Positions 44,636-57,518 of a stretch of 64,000 nt of DNA are shown one piece after another (positions within the stretch are counted from its first letter, which is position 1; each line of letters starts with the position of its first letter). The stretch spans positions 110,731,982 through 110,795,981 of the forward strand of contig CM051457.1 of NCBI GenBank assembly GCA_028274465.1, given 5' to 3'. The DNA comes from Plantago ovata (taxonomy: Eukaryota; Streptophyta; Magnoliopsida; Lamiales; Plantaginaceae). The notes below the pieces were generated by a model. That model was not told the origin of the DNA. It ran no database searches and saw only the letters and a list, made by a program, of their open reading frames with translations. The position numbers and the translations under genes are program-made.

Positions 44636-46095
44636 ATGTCTAACCTCAATAACACTGGTGAATCTCAAAACAATGTCAAGCGTGCCCCGAATCCAGGCAA
44701 GGCTACCATCCTCGCGTTGGGAAAGGCCTTCCCGTGCCAGCTCGTCCCTCAGGACCGTTTGGTGGAAGGCTTCATTCGTGACACCAAGTGCACGGATGTA
44801 GCCATCAAGGAAAAATTGGAACGCCTATGTAAGTAGTAGTAATGTACATGTTCTTGTTAAAACGCTAGTATTTCATTTCGTTGTTTGCTGACAAAATGGT
44901 GTGATCGAACAGGCAAAACCACGACTGTGAAAACAAGATACACAGTCATGTCGAAACAAATACTAGACAAGTACCCTGAACTGGCAACAGAAGGCACTCC
45001 AACTATCAAACAGCGTCTCGAGATTGCAAATCCGGCTGTCGTTGAGATGGCGAAACAGGCAAGCCTGGCCTGCCTGAAAGAGTGGAAAAGGCCAGCATCG
45101 GCCATCACACATGTTGTCTACGTTTCATCAAGTGAAATACGTCTTCCAGGTGGAGATCTTTACCTTGCCAACGAACTTGGACTCAAGGAAGATGTTGGTC
45201 GTGTCATGCTGTACTTCTTGGGCTGCTATGGGGGTGTCACAGGCCTCAGGGTCGCGAAAGACATAGCTGAAAACAATCCAGGGTCGCGGGTTCTCTTGAC
45301 TACTTCTGAAACAACCATACTTGGTTTTAGGCCACCTAACAATGCTCGCCCTTATGACCTTGTTGGGGCTGCTTTGTTTGGTGATGGGGCGGCTGCAGTG
45401 ATTATCGGCGCTGATCCTATAGTTGGCGAAGAATCGCCATTCTTTGAACTTAACTATGCAGTTCAGCAATTTTTACCAGGTAGGTACACAAACATTTCTT
45501 GAAACTTGAACAGAGGCAATTGAAACTAAAATCAAAGAGAATCTGCATTTCAGTTTGCAATCATTTTACATAGTATATTGAGACTTTTCCGGAAAATGTA
45601 TGACAAGAACATACAACATAACCGGGATTAAAGTTAATAAATTTTCTTGGTCCCGACATCATTCATAACAATGTTGCTTCTATAGGCACGCACACTGTGA
45701 TCGATGGTGGCCTATCAGAAGAAGGAATAAACTTCAAGCTCGGAAGGGACTTGCCAAATAGGATAGAGGAAAACATCGACGGGTTTTGCAGGAAGCTGAT
45801 GGAGAAATCTGGTTTGAAGGACTACAATGAGATGTTCTGGGCAGTTCATCCAGGTGGACCGGCTATACTGAACAAGCTGGAGATCAAGCTCAATCTTGAA
45901 CCGGAGAAGCTCGAGTGTAGCAGGCAAGCACTGATGGATTTCGGAAATGTTAGCAGCAACACTATATTTTATGTGATGGAGAATATGAGGGAGGCATTGA
46001 TGAAGAAGAAGGGAGAAGCAGAGGAATGGGGGTTGGCTTTGGCTTTTGGACCTGGGATCACTTTTGAAGGCATACTTTTAAGGAGTTTGGGATGA
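44636..46095 (+). CDS. LAP6: Type III polyketide synthase, anther LAP6/PKSA clade
   Basis: Three exons, 44636-44828, 44913-45479 and 45686-46095, give 389 residues in one frame. The first intron splits the codon of Cys65, the conserved intron site of chalcone-synthase-type genes. The catalytic triad is complete: Cys169 (YFLGCYGG), His308 (WAVHPGG) and Asn341 (DFGNVSS), at the same spacing (139 and 33) as Cys164/His303/Asn336 of chalcone synthase. Sequence signatures KATILALGKAFPCQLVPQ, VEGFIRDTKC and TTSETTILGFRPPN match the LAP6/PKSA (LESS ADHESIVE POLLEN 6) clade rather than chalcone synthase. That enzyme condenses malonyl-CoA onto fatty acyl-CoA starters to give alkyl-pyrones used for sporopollenin in the pollen wall, in tapetum cells. 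No lesion is seen. LAP5/PKSB is the main alternative name; LAP6 fits better. Confidence 0.93.
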
Positions 46096-47264
46096 ATCTA
46101 ATTTGAGATTGGGTATAGAAATTATGTATTGAGAATAATTGTTGGGGCAAAAAAAGAAGGAAAAGGAAAATGAAATGTTTATGTTTTTTAGAGTAAAAAT
46201 GAACTGTTTAAATGGAGTTTTATCAGCTATCATGATACTTTCTTAATTTAGAGTGCATGTCACATATATTATCATGTAATCAAACCATTCACCGTCATCA
46301 TAAATTATGATGAAATATACTTTAAATTTTAAAGTTTTAGGGGATAGGGGTGGTTGCCACTTCCCCCGACCGCCCTCTTATCTGGTCTTGAGCTAGCTCA
46401 AATATGAGATGTACTCATAAACTAGTACTCTTGGTTTGTTTGAAAGACGCTTGCCTGGATTTGAAGATCTTCTTGCCGTTCTTTTGGTCCCTAGGCGGAG
46501 TAGTAGTGGTGGTGCTACTTTGTAATTACTTTGGGGTTGTTTATCGTAGCGAATCCAAGACTCAATATGAGGGGGTCAAAAATTTAATCAGGAAAAATAT
46601 AATTATAAAATGTATAAATGATTAATATGTTACATATAATAATTGAATTTTAAAAAATAATAAAGTGGGCGAATGAGCAATTTTCTCTAATTTATAACGT
46701 TAAATTGTGGAAAAAAAATAGAAATAAGAATTTTTTAGATGAAAATAAAAATAAGCATAGGAATTGTAAATAAAAATGTAAATAATGAAAAAGATTATAA
46801 AAGAATTATGATTTTTTTGGCTGAAAATGAAAAATAAACATTAAAAGTGAAAAAAAATGAAACCAAAATTGTGCAACTAAGGGATCAAACAATTGACCTT
46901 TAGGAACCGAAGGGGGTCATGAACCACTAGGGTAAAGATTATAGGTGTTGATACTAGTACTATTTGAGTAAAATTACACAGGGGCATCCACGTAATTAAA
47001 ACGCATTAAAAATTGCTTACCCAAAATAGAAAGTTGGAAAATGGATAGAACCGAAAATCCAACCGCCTTTCCGTTCCCTTTGTGCATGTAACCACGCAAC
47101 TCATCAAATTAAATTCTCCTGCCAAAAAGAAAAGAAAGGTTTTCTCCATTTTCCCCCAAATTCTTACAGAGTTTCTCTGACAATCAAATCCACAAATTCT
47201 CTTATTATTCTTCGATTCAATCGTTTCCGACCAGCTCAATTGTTCAGAAACCTCTTTCCCAATT
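46096..47264. other. Intergenic region between LAP6-like and hydrolase genes
   Basis: Holds the 3' UTR of the LAP6-like gene and the 5' leader of the hydrolase gene. The middle is AT-rich and I see no gene, repeat or element end in it. Confidence 0.5.
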
Positions 47265-50200
47265 ATGCAGAATCAGAGGGATTCAACGAATTCCACCATA
47301 GAAGATTCGTCCCCGCTTGTGGTTAGCTTTTCTGATTATGCTCAATTTTTTCATTTGGATGTTTGATGATAATATTGAATTGATGATGATTGTTTGATCG
47401 ATTGATGTTGTGAAGAATAGAACCAGGTCTGGAATCCCGCAATTGTTCACGTCAGTGCCTGCTTTCAATGAAGCTGCTTCCTATCTCGCCGAAACCACTT
47501 CGATCTTCGCTCGCTGCTTCACTAATTTAGATAGTATGTCTATTTTTACCTCTATTGTTACATTTTTCAAGTATTGCTTGTGGCTACTTTATGATCAATC
47601 AATGGTGAAATTGGTAATTGGTTTGACTGGGAATTACTTACATTATTGTTTGCGGTAATTCGTTCTCAGGTTACACGTTTAGTGATAGTGTTTGGTGTTG
47701 TTATTCAGTCATTGGTACTTGATTGATTATGCTAATGTAGACTAACTGGTGAATTGCTAACCGCCATGGTTAAATCTTTAGTTTTAGTGTTGTTATGTCT
47801 TTGGTAATTGGTGAAAATTGAGTAATGAGGCTAGAGTTCCATCCATCTATGACAAGACCTTGGTTCAGTGTGGGAGGGTGTAAAACAGGGTTTTGGACGA
47901 ATCACTTCATATTGGTTGAGCTGTTCGATAAGTTGTTACATAAACTCAATTTCCAATTGATTATTATTATTATTGTTTGGTGTTAAAATTCTACTCTATA
48001 ACATGAAGATCAGTGCCTAATCTTGGTAGTTATTAGAACTTGTTGATGTTACAATACCATCCTTGAAAATCTGTGATGTTGAGAACTAGTAATCATCTCC
48101 TTCGGCACGTTGTCAAGACAATCATTTTTGTATACTAGGATCTTTTATTTTCTTTACTTACTATTGCTGCAGAGGTAATATTGAGTAGCATATAATGTGT
48201 TGTCTTTTTTATGAATATTATTCACCAAAAAGAAGATGGGATTTAAGCAATAGGCTTCTCGTGTCTGTTTCTTTTCAAGCAAAAATGAAGCTTTTAGTTC
48301 CATTCGACTTTAAAGAAAGTTTTATGTAGGACCTCAATCTGAAGATGCTAATGCGCAAGAAATGTGGACCTTTGCTTCTGGTGAAGAAGGGCCCTCATTA
48401 AGTAACAGGAACCCATCTTATACTGCAAGCGTCTCCCAATCAACTAATGCCAGATTTGAAGCACCCTCTGTCCATAGTGGAATAACCAGAAGCGCGGCTA
48501 GGAATTCCACAGAAAACATGAGCTTGATTGCACAATCAAATAGCACCAATCAAAACGGTTCCATTTTTCAAGGGTACTGATTATTTGAACATAACAATCA
48601 TGTTTTTCTCTCATGCCATGATTCATAGTTTGGCTGAATTTATTGACACATCTTGAAAATTACAAATGTATTCATGGTCAAGATATTTACTGGTATAATT
48701 TTGGAATGGAAAACTGTGCTCAGAATACTTGGGTCAAATGGTTAGCCTTTGTGTTCTGACAAAAACCCTTGTGTGCTTCAGATTTTGTGGATTTCACCCT
48801 TTTCCATGTTCATTTTTTCATTACTGTCTCTTTCTTATGTGGTATTAGCCTAGTTGAAAAGGTGAAGAAAACTGTCCGAGGCTCCGCTGATGACATTGGG
48901 TGGCTCCAACATGCTACAGACATGCCACCAGTTGAAGATGGGACTGAAAGATTTATGGAAATACTTGATGATTTAAGGTACCAACTATGTACAGTAATTA
49001 TTTTTCCACTTCTGTTTGACTTGATATGTTTCGGGTTCCAATGTTTGATTAGCTGTGTACTTGTCTATCAGGCATGGTTTGCACGTTTTGCCAAAGTCTA
49101 TGGTTTACTTGTTGGTCCCTGGTAACACTTCTGTTCTCTTAATTCTTGATTACATTTTTAACATAGTATACTTTTTATGTGTATGATATTTGAGTTCGAA
49201 AATCATATAATTGATACCTTAATGTGGTTATTTATTTGTCTGCAACATTTGTACGGTTTGATTCATAGCTTTCTAGAAAAAGTTGAACATGATTTGATTA
49301 GTATCCTTGTGATAGTTTTATCTGCAATGGCCATAACTGTTAGGTGAGTAAGTTTTATGGCGGCATTGTTTCTATTCACACTAGTTGTGAATTGATTGTT
49401 TTCATTCAATATGTTCTTCTACAGGTCTTTTCAGCAATCATGGACCTCTGTATTTCGTGAATACCAAAACTAGCTTCTCAAAGATGGGCCTTACCTGTCA
49501 CATAGCCAAGATTCATAGTGAGGTAATCTGAATAAACTCTCTCTTTTAACACACTCTTCATGCTCATGGATGAACTTTGATTTAGGCTTCAGTAGAGAAA
49601 AATGCCAAAGAGATAAAGGAGTACATAGAGGAATTATATTGGGGTTCCCACAAAAGAGTGTTGCTACTCGGTCATAGTAAAGGAGGAGTTGACTCTGCCG
49701 CTGCTTTGTCCATGTACTGGGATGAGCTGAAAGATAAGGTTGCAGGATTAGTATTAGCGCAGAGTCCATATGGTGGTAGTCCAATAGCATCTGATATACT
49801 GCGGGAAGGACAGATCGGGGATTATGTTAATGCCCGTAAGCTTATGGAGATTTTGATCTGTAAAGTGATCAAGGTATAGTTTCCCTACCATTTCTGTGCT
49901 CCTAATTGTTAGAGAAACGTTTCTATAGTAACCCTTATTATGTTTCAAAGTAAATTAAAGCGAATAATTTGCAGTGTCTTACAGTAGTATACATCTACTT
50001 CATTTAAAGGCATTTTTTAATGAGGATCAGTGTCACTTTTTCTTGTCCTTCAGTTTTATCAGTTTATTGATAATTGTAAGAGTCTGGTTACTACGAGGGG
50101 CAGCATATCCTTAATCTTTCACTTGGAAAAGATGAATTATTTGATGCATTGCAAACTGTAAAAAGGAGACAATCATAAAAAAAATATCTAACAACTTCCA

Positions 50201-51051
50201 CTTGTTGACGAAACCGTATATTGTAATTAAGAAAAAGATGGCGTTGCACTCTCAGCAAGTTACGCATGCCTGTGTATAGTGTCTTGTGGTACTGTAATTA
50301 TCATGCAGCATTCTTTTTCATATTTCGGGTTTCCTATGAAAAATTAGACAGTCCAAGGATCGAGAGTTTTTTTAGTTTCGCTAAAGTTTTAACAAAGTTA
50401 ATCTAAAGTGTATCCATGGATAAACTGCAATGACAAGCAAGAAATTCCATGCCACGGGTCAATTGAACAGCTTCTCCTTAGTATGATATGTTTTCCCGTT
50501 TTTCTTATCTCCATGAAACCCAGCCGTATATTTGCATCATGAAAATGCCTTAACTAATGTTACTCGTTATTGTGAAGGGTGATATGCAGGCTTTAGAAGA
50601 TTTAACATATGAGAAAAGGAAGGACTTCTTGAGAAGATACCGTTTACCAAAAGAGCTCCCTCTTGTCTCTTTCCGCACAGAAGCTGGTATCTCTCCTGCT
50701 GTACTAGCCACATTATCCCGCGTTGCTCATGCAGAACTACCAGTATTTGCTGGCCAACCTGCAACACTCCCTGTGGTGATCCCTCTTGGTGCTGCAATGG
50801 CTGCATGTGCTCAGCTGCTTCAGACTAGGTATGGGGAGAAGAGTGATGGCCTGGTAACATGTCGTGATGCAGAAGTCCCTGGCTCAGTTGTTGTGAGGCC
50901 ACAGCGTAAGTTAGACCATGCTTGGATGGTTTATTCGACGTTGAATGAAAATCCATCAGCATCAGAACCAGATGCTTCTCAAGTTTGTGAGGCTCTTTTG
51001 ACTTTGCTTGTCGAGGCTGGGGAAAAGAAGAGACGAGAAAGCTCTAACTGA
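47265..51051 (+). CDS. Alpha/beta-hydrolase superfamily (lipase-like) protein, 491 aa
   Basis: Nine exons: 47265-47321, 47416-47533, 47670-47687 (or -47681), 48330-48573, 48849-48977, 49072-49121, 49425-49522, 49586-49873, 50578-51051. They splice in one frame from MQNQRDSTNSTIEDSS to ESSN. The nucleophile elbow is VLLLGHSKGG (GxSxG, Ser269) after a beta-strand; DGLVTCRDAEVPGS and KLDHAWMVYS near the end offer candidate acid (Asp424 or Asp432) and His448. A Ser/Asn-rich stretch (about residues 70-135) is probably disordered. HGLHVLPKSMVYLLVPG and FSNHGPLYFVNTK mark the first strands. Substrate is unknown; the small third exon is the weakest call. A donor-like gtaagc two bases after the stop codon suggests a 3' UTR intron. 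Confidence 0.8.
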
Positions 51052-54019
51052 AGGTAAGCTTAACACTTCGTTACAAACCGGAAAAGGGTACATGTATAGC
51101 TGGATGTTTCATTCTAATGGATAGGAACTCGGAAAAATAAGTATTAGGATCTGGCCTACTGCTGATCTAATGTTGCCAAATGCAGTGCTACGTTGTATTG
51201 TCCAGTTTCCAGTTTCCACACTGGTATCAGCGGTGTATATGTGTACTTCGATTAAATTATGCTACCATGGATTCAAACATAGGTCTCGAAATGTGTTTTG
51301 GATTCTTGTAAACTAAAATGTTTGGAATTTTCCGGAGCATAATTTTGATTAGGATCCTACTCAACTACTGTGTTTCAAGTATTGATATTATCATCAATCT
51401 AGCTTCTGCTTGCCAGATATGTACTTGGCCATCTTCTATGTTCTATGCAATATATTAGAATCCAATTTCACCAGGTCTGTTAGCCTCTGGTTTTCTTTAT
51501 TGGCAATGATTCTCTTTTAATCCACAGATTGAATGTCATAGGTGTTATGATGATGGCTATTCTTCAGGTTCAGAATTAAGCATACGTTAAACTGCAGTTC
51601 AGACGTGTAGAGTGGCGGTGTTTTAATGGAAGCTTATATGCTAGATGATCTTATTTGATCATTTGGCGAAAATAAATCTGTTGGGGAAAGGATGCTGCAG
51701 AGATTCAGTTTGGTAAGCTTCTGTCAATTATGGACGATATTATCATTAAGGCTCCCTTTGGTTCGAGGGAAATAGAGGAATGTAAAATAGCAGTTTTGGT
51801 GAAACGTGGGAAATATTGAGACTTTGGTTAGCAATTCGAAATGTTTGTGGAACATAGTTTAGTGTGTTGATTTGCCTTGCTATATATGTTCGAAACCTGT
51901 CTTTAACCATGATGAACAGACAATACTAACATACTAGGCATATGTATCGACATATTGCGAATTACGTTCCTTAAATTAACAAATCACGTTCTGGAAATTA
52001 GCGAACTAGCTAGAGCTATGTGTTTGTTACGAATGCTGCATGGCAAGTGAATCGCGTGCGTACAGCATGATAAGTAAATCGCGTGTGTACAGCGTACTGG
52101 GTAACGGTGCCCCATCTGAGACGTAATCATGCATGTGATGATGATTGTGGTAGTTGCATTATATGTATTGCCATTCCTGCAATGTTCCAACCAAAGACTC
52201 TGAGGTAGCTTCAAGTTTTGTTTGTGGGTTCTATCTGCAATAAAGTCCAACACTAGACAGCCAAAAACTCACAAAGGTCAGTTCATATCAAGTTGTTATC
52301 ATGGTACTATACTACAGTGTCAATTACTCTGTTCACAAATATGCAATTAACTTGCATGTCGATAGTGTTAGCTAAGCATCTCTGTTCTTGCAGTTGTAGA
52401 GTACAAATGCCAGACTTTCTGATAGAAACCCTTTGCATTTGCTCACATTTTTTAAGGTGATCTTTGCTGGTGTAGTACCATTTTGTTCCCTTTCTGGGCT
52501 AACATTTCATGGTGTACTCCAAGCAGAAGTCCATAATCTAGTTTACTTTTACATGTATAGTATACTCAGTTCAAATTCATTAAATTCAGTTAGTGTTTGA
52601 ACTATTATATTATTTAGGTGTTCACATTCTACCAATTCACGTGATTGATCTATTTTGAAAAAATAAGTTTAACGCGTGTTGATAAGGTAACTAAACGTAA
52701 TATTTAAGTTGATGTTTGCTTGTGGTACCATTTTGGGCTAGCATTTTGTGGTACTCCAAGCACATCAAAAGGACCGTACGTTTGATTAAGCACGAGTCCT
52801 ATATGTCCAATCATATTCAGGTACTGTTCTACAAAGTTATTATGACAAAGATTTCAAGAAGTTTTCATACGAGGATATGGTACAAAGCCACAAATTTCTT
52901 GAGAGTTTGTGGCCAAGATGAAGAGTGAATGTGCGTGATCATTCTGCAATCCCACTCGCTTTCAGCTTTGCTTTCCCCACCAGAGATAGAAAGATAAGGC
53001 ACTCCCTAGCGAACTACTTACATTATAGGTGGGAAATACCATTTGGACACGACAAGCAATGGGACTCTATATATACGACCATGATCTTGCTTCCATTTCA
53101 GCACGAAGGAAGGCTTTCGGTTTGTGTTTTTGTGTTATTGAACCTAACGTTGACGCTGAAATATTAGTTTGTCTGTTCAGTTTGCAATCACGTTTTGTGG
53201 AGTATATAGGTTGAAGATGCGGGTGCAGCTGAGTTACGGCTAACTATGAATTCGTTCAATTTGAAATAGTACACGTAATGTCTACTAGTATTATAAAAGA
53301 TGAAAGATACAAAATTACAAATGCAAATGTGCAGGGTTTGATCTCTGGCAGAGTGATATTGTGGTATATGTGTGGTATAATAGTAGTAGTGTAATCTTTG
53401 TCGTATAAAACATATAAATAAATAAAAATAAAATAAGGAAGAGCAAATAGTTTTGTGACGGGGAAAAATAAAGGAAAAGGAAAAATGGGAAAGTGAGCAA
53501 ACAATAGTACGCGGGACGGATAGAAAAATTTAATGTAATGCTCATCCGCTACAATATCATTCATATACATTTATACATCTTACGTTGATTGATAACACGT
53601 CGTAAACGCTCTTATGTTCTTGAACTGCTCTGTTTCTTTTCTGCAGATTTCATTTTTTTTGCTTCAAGTTTCAGCTGGAGCTGGAGATATCTTGATTGTG
53701 TGTTGAGAGCCTTTGTGATATGAGTCAACTGCGGAAGTTCCAGCATGCACCCCGGGTTCTACCCCTGTGGTGTCTAATTCGGATTAAATCTATTAATCAA
53801 AATTTTGATGGTAGTTTCCGGAACTCTCAATCTCAATGTTCATCATCATGCCAAAGATGAAATTGAAATAAAATTATTTTATGATCTTTTAAAAAACTTT
53901 AAACATGTTAATTCGCATGTATGTGGTATGTTCATCATCATGCCAGGCATACCAGATACATAAGAGATATACACGTATCTTATTTATTTCAAATATTAAC
54001 TAGTTACAAAATTTTCCAA
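51052..54019. other. Intergenic sequence downstream of the hydrolase gene
   Basis: Mostly unremarkable. The 3' UTR of the hydrolase gene probably occupies the first few hundred bases. A local duplication links 52466-52535 and 52709-52765 (gtaccattttg ... gggctaacatttcatggtg / gggctagcattttgtggt). Short frames such as 52716-52928 have no recognisable domain. Confidence 0.45.
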
Positions 54020-55260
54020 CACACGACATGGCATATATAAGTGGATATTCCATAGCTCTTCGATGGTTCGAGCTTTTGGGAGAGTTGAAATCTTGTCATG
54101 GTATCAGGGTCATCAGGCTCACGCCACCTGGGTTCGAATCTTCTGGGGGACAAACTCCGTCCCATATTAAATTTCCACTCGAATCGCCTCTCCAATGGGG
54201 TAAAATCCATTTTTGGTACTCCAGAGTGAGACACGTCCAATTTATGTACTCTAGAGTGGATATGTCCAATTTAGGTACTTTATTGTAACATACCGTCCAA
54301 TTTTGGTATTTTTTCAATTAATCGTAAAAAAGTAAACAATATGAACGCATGACAACCAATCGCTAGACATGCCAAAAATTTCAAAGAAATAGGAAAAATA
54401 TACACGCATTATAAGCGCATTTTCATACTTTAAAATACCAAAAAGTATACATTACACACCCATTTTTCTATCTTTTTCATAATTTTCGATTTTGATTTTT
54501 TCACCATTTTCGAGTTAGTCCGTTGTGTGTTTGTCATGCGCTCTTATTGTTCAATTTTTCAAGATTAAATTGAGAAAGTACCAAAATTGGACAGTATGTT
54601 ACAATAAAGTACATAAATTGGACATAGTCACTCTAGAGTATATAAATTGGACGTGTCTCACTCTGGAGTACCAAAAATGAATTTTACCCTCTCCAATGAG
54701 GTTGAACTCGGCCACGAGCGCAGGGAAGTATTGGAGAACTAACATAAATGATTAGATTCCGTTGATGTTAGACGAATTTAATATAAGTGGATATTCCACA
54801 CCTCGTTAGTAGTTCGAGCTTTTGGGAGAGTTGGAATTCTCTTGTATCAGAGCCTTCTGGCTCACGCCCGCCTGGGTTCGAATCTCCCCGGAGACAAACT
54901 CGCCCCTTATTAAATTTCCACTCGATTGGCCTCCCCAAAGAGGTTGAAATCGGCCACGAGTGCGGGGGAGTGTTGGAGAATTAATATAAATAATAACTAG
55001 ATTCGTTTCTACCCATCGGTTCGAGCTGTTGGATGAGATGGATTATTTCATCTTATAAGGACGTTGGCAGAGCTAAGTCTAGGGATCGAATCCCACCACA
55101 CGCATCTATACTCGTATTAAATTCTCCACTCGTTGGGCCTCTCCAAAGAGGTTGAAATGAGCCCACGAGTGCGGGGGAGTGCTAGACGAATTTAATATAA
55201 TGGATATTTCACACCTCTTCAGTAGTTCGAGCTTTTGGGAGAGTTGGAATCTTATCGGTA
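54020..55260. mobile_element. Cluster of TRIM-like miniature LTR elements
   Basis: Three related short LTR-like units start gacgaatttaatataagtggatattcc or a worn form of it (54036, about 54769, about 55183) and run through gttcgagcttttgggagagtt. After the unit comes ggtatcaggg or gtatcagagcc, a copia-type primer site, then ctgggttcgaatct and aaatttccactcg, and then cacgagtgcgggggag, a polypurine tract directly before the next unit. A second LTR type (tgttggagaattaatataaat) occurs at 54971, with a worn copy near 54730. Internal regions of only 150-250 bp and no coding capacity fit TRIMs in tandem. Confidence 0.65.
54198..54689. mobile_element. Mutator-like (MULE) MITE, 492 bp, inside the first TRIM unit
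   Basis: Begins GGGTAAAATCCATTTTTGG and ends CCAAAAATGAATTTTACCC. The inverted arms continue for over 100 bp, sharing ggtactccagagtgagacac and tccaatttatgtactctag. It is flanked by an exact 9-bp duplication tctccaatg (54189-54197, 54690-54698), the target length of Mutator-type elements. It has no ORF. Confidence 0.88.
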
Positions 55261-57198
55261 TATTCAGAATCGAATACATGTGTAATGGGTAAGAAAATGG
55301 TGTATATATACCTAGGTTGTTTGTAAAGAATTCCAATCATATTCGAAAATTGAGATTTGAACCATGGTAAACTAGTTAGTATATTGTTAGGACATTCTTT
55401 ATCTTTTCTAACAAACATTCTTTATATCCTATAGCACAAATGCATAGTGAGGTAATTGTCACGTTTATTTTCTATATAAATGTCCAAAAAGAAGAATTGA
55501 TTGAAAAAGAAAGTAGTTTAAGAAGTGGTCCAAAGGGTTTGATTCAGGAACCCTTCTTCTCATGCTTCTTTGGTCACTTGACAATCGAATAATAATGTGT
55601 TATGTTGTTTCAATTTCTTCCAGTACAAACTTTGGCAGGAATTGTGAAATGTTAATCTATCAATCTTTATTTTTATTTAATTATTCACGGAGTATAAAGT
55701 AAAAAATTTACATGTAACGATGAAAGTGTATGTAAGTTTTTCTTTAAGACTATAACCTAACACTATTATGGTCCATCATGTTTGGAAGTTTGGGGTTAAG
55801 CTTAATGGGCTAGGCCCGCCTTCAGGCCCCATGGACCCGGGGCATGTGGGCCCGATATGAGATTTGAGTTGTTGACCAAGTTTGACCATATACATAGTAG
55901 AGTCAATCGGCGGAGTTGCTCTGGAAGTCACTCGGGAGAGTCACTCTTTAGAGTGCTCTTGAACTTGTTGAACACTGTCACTGGTAAGTCGGGGAGTTGG
56001 TACTATGGTAAATAGTTAGTACTCTAGTTGCAGTATAGCTAGTGTTGGTCCATCATGCATGTATGGGATAGGGTCCAAGATTGTTTATCAAACTTTATAT
56101 CTGATGATGTATGTACATTTGTATCAATTACATCACATATTCTTACGAGCATTTGAATGTTGTAGACTACTTGTAGTAGGTATGCCCATTAAAGTCACAT
56201 GAGACTAGATCCAACAAGTGTGGTACAATAGAGAAGGAACACTTAGCAATCATTTAGAAAAGATAGGTTTAACCCTAACCCTCAACTATAAATATGGCAC
56301 ATTTCCTAATGATAATAATAGTAAGTCATTTATGACACTTATACACTATATCTTATACTTCGAGAGATTAGCATAAGTGCTAACAACTTTCAATTAGTAA
56401 AGTCATCTACCAATCGGCTTGATTTAGGTAAGTCGTCCCCCCCCTCCCAAATCAATGTTGAGCATCCAGGTCCTAACAACTCATTGTTTGGAAATCTTGG
56501 AAGTCTTCAGGAGCATCTTGAGAATTCGTCCTACGCACTAATAAGATCTACCAGATTTACCCTGCCGAAAACTGGATGAAGGAAATGCATATGAAAGAGT
56601 CGATCGAAAGAGCTCTTCTTCTCAAAGGTCAATGCACTCTTCTCTTCTGCCAATGTAAGCGGCAAGTTCAGATCAGATAGAGAATTGCAGATCCGACGAA
56701 GTGAAAGTACCGGTGGAAGGAGTGTAATGGAGTTAAAATAGCCTCGGGTAAAGCAAAGATGAAAGCAAGTGGAATTGCAGAGAAATAATTGTACTCTAAC
56801 TTTACTGCTCCGCCCATATCATCATGTATGTTTGTCACTATCACATTTGGTCATGTAAATATACCAAAAAAAAAAAAAAAAAAAAAAAACTTATGTCCTT
56901 TGGTGAGAATTTTGGCCCGACAAACTAATATTAATATTAGGATAAATTCGCCTCGTAAATGTACCCGAATTTACTAATTAGTGATAAACACTAGAAATCA
57001 GCCATTGCCAACACTAAAACACTAGAAATGAAATTGCTAAATAATACTACGTCACACACCCGGAAAATGACGTGTTTAAAGAAGAAAATGACATGTTAAG
57101 CATGATGGGATTTATTACGAACTAGGCCACAAAAGTCCGGACTAGGCCGCATCGTTGAATGCTTGTTGGGGTAACATATATAGGTCTCCCTTTAGTTT
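55261..57198. other. Intergenic, possibly including a worn LTR
   Basis: A segment at about 56043-56480 starts tgttggtccatcatg, contains ctataaatatgg (56286) as a possible TATA box and ends in cctaaca, which would fit a degenerate solo LTR; no duplication or partner was found. A GC-rich palindromic patch lies near 55805-55855. A poly-A run (56865-56889) may mark another retrocopy. Confidence 0.35.
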
Positions 57199-57350
57199 GT
57201 GCATAGTTGCATACAGTGCATATAAATGCTCATGAATAACATGGTCTCAAAATTACGGCTGAAACATAAGGTAAGGAAAAGTAGAAAAACAGTTCGATTT
57301 TTCCAACTCATTTATATGAAAAGAATATATCGAAATTAATATCACAATCT
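57199..57350. repeat. Tandem duplication, copy 1
   Basis: tgcatagttgcata ... ctcatgaataacatgg ... cagttcgatttttccaactc ... gaaaagaatatat is repeated at 57481-57518 joined to 58262-58350, with 10-20% divergence. Copy 2 is split by the LINE fragment. Confidence 0.75.
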
Positions 57351-57518
57351 TTTAATTCAGTATCCCACATTCACATTCAATATTAATATTACATTATCAA
57401 ACAAACTCATTCATTAAAAACCATGCAAAACGTAAACGTAGGACTTATCATCGGAACAGAGAGAGTAGGTCTTAAGCTTATGCATAGTTGCATAGAGTAC
57501 AATACAAGTGCCGTGCTC

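Noticed and set aside
54110..54920. tRNA genes suggested by gggttcgaatc
   Set aside because: No acceptor stem or anticodon arm could be folded around the motif; it recurs as part of TRIM units.
56043..56480. Solo LTR
   Set aside because: TG...CA-like ends and a TATA box are suggestive, but no target duplication or second copy was found, so it is only mentioned within the intergenic entry.
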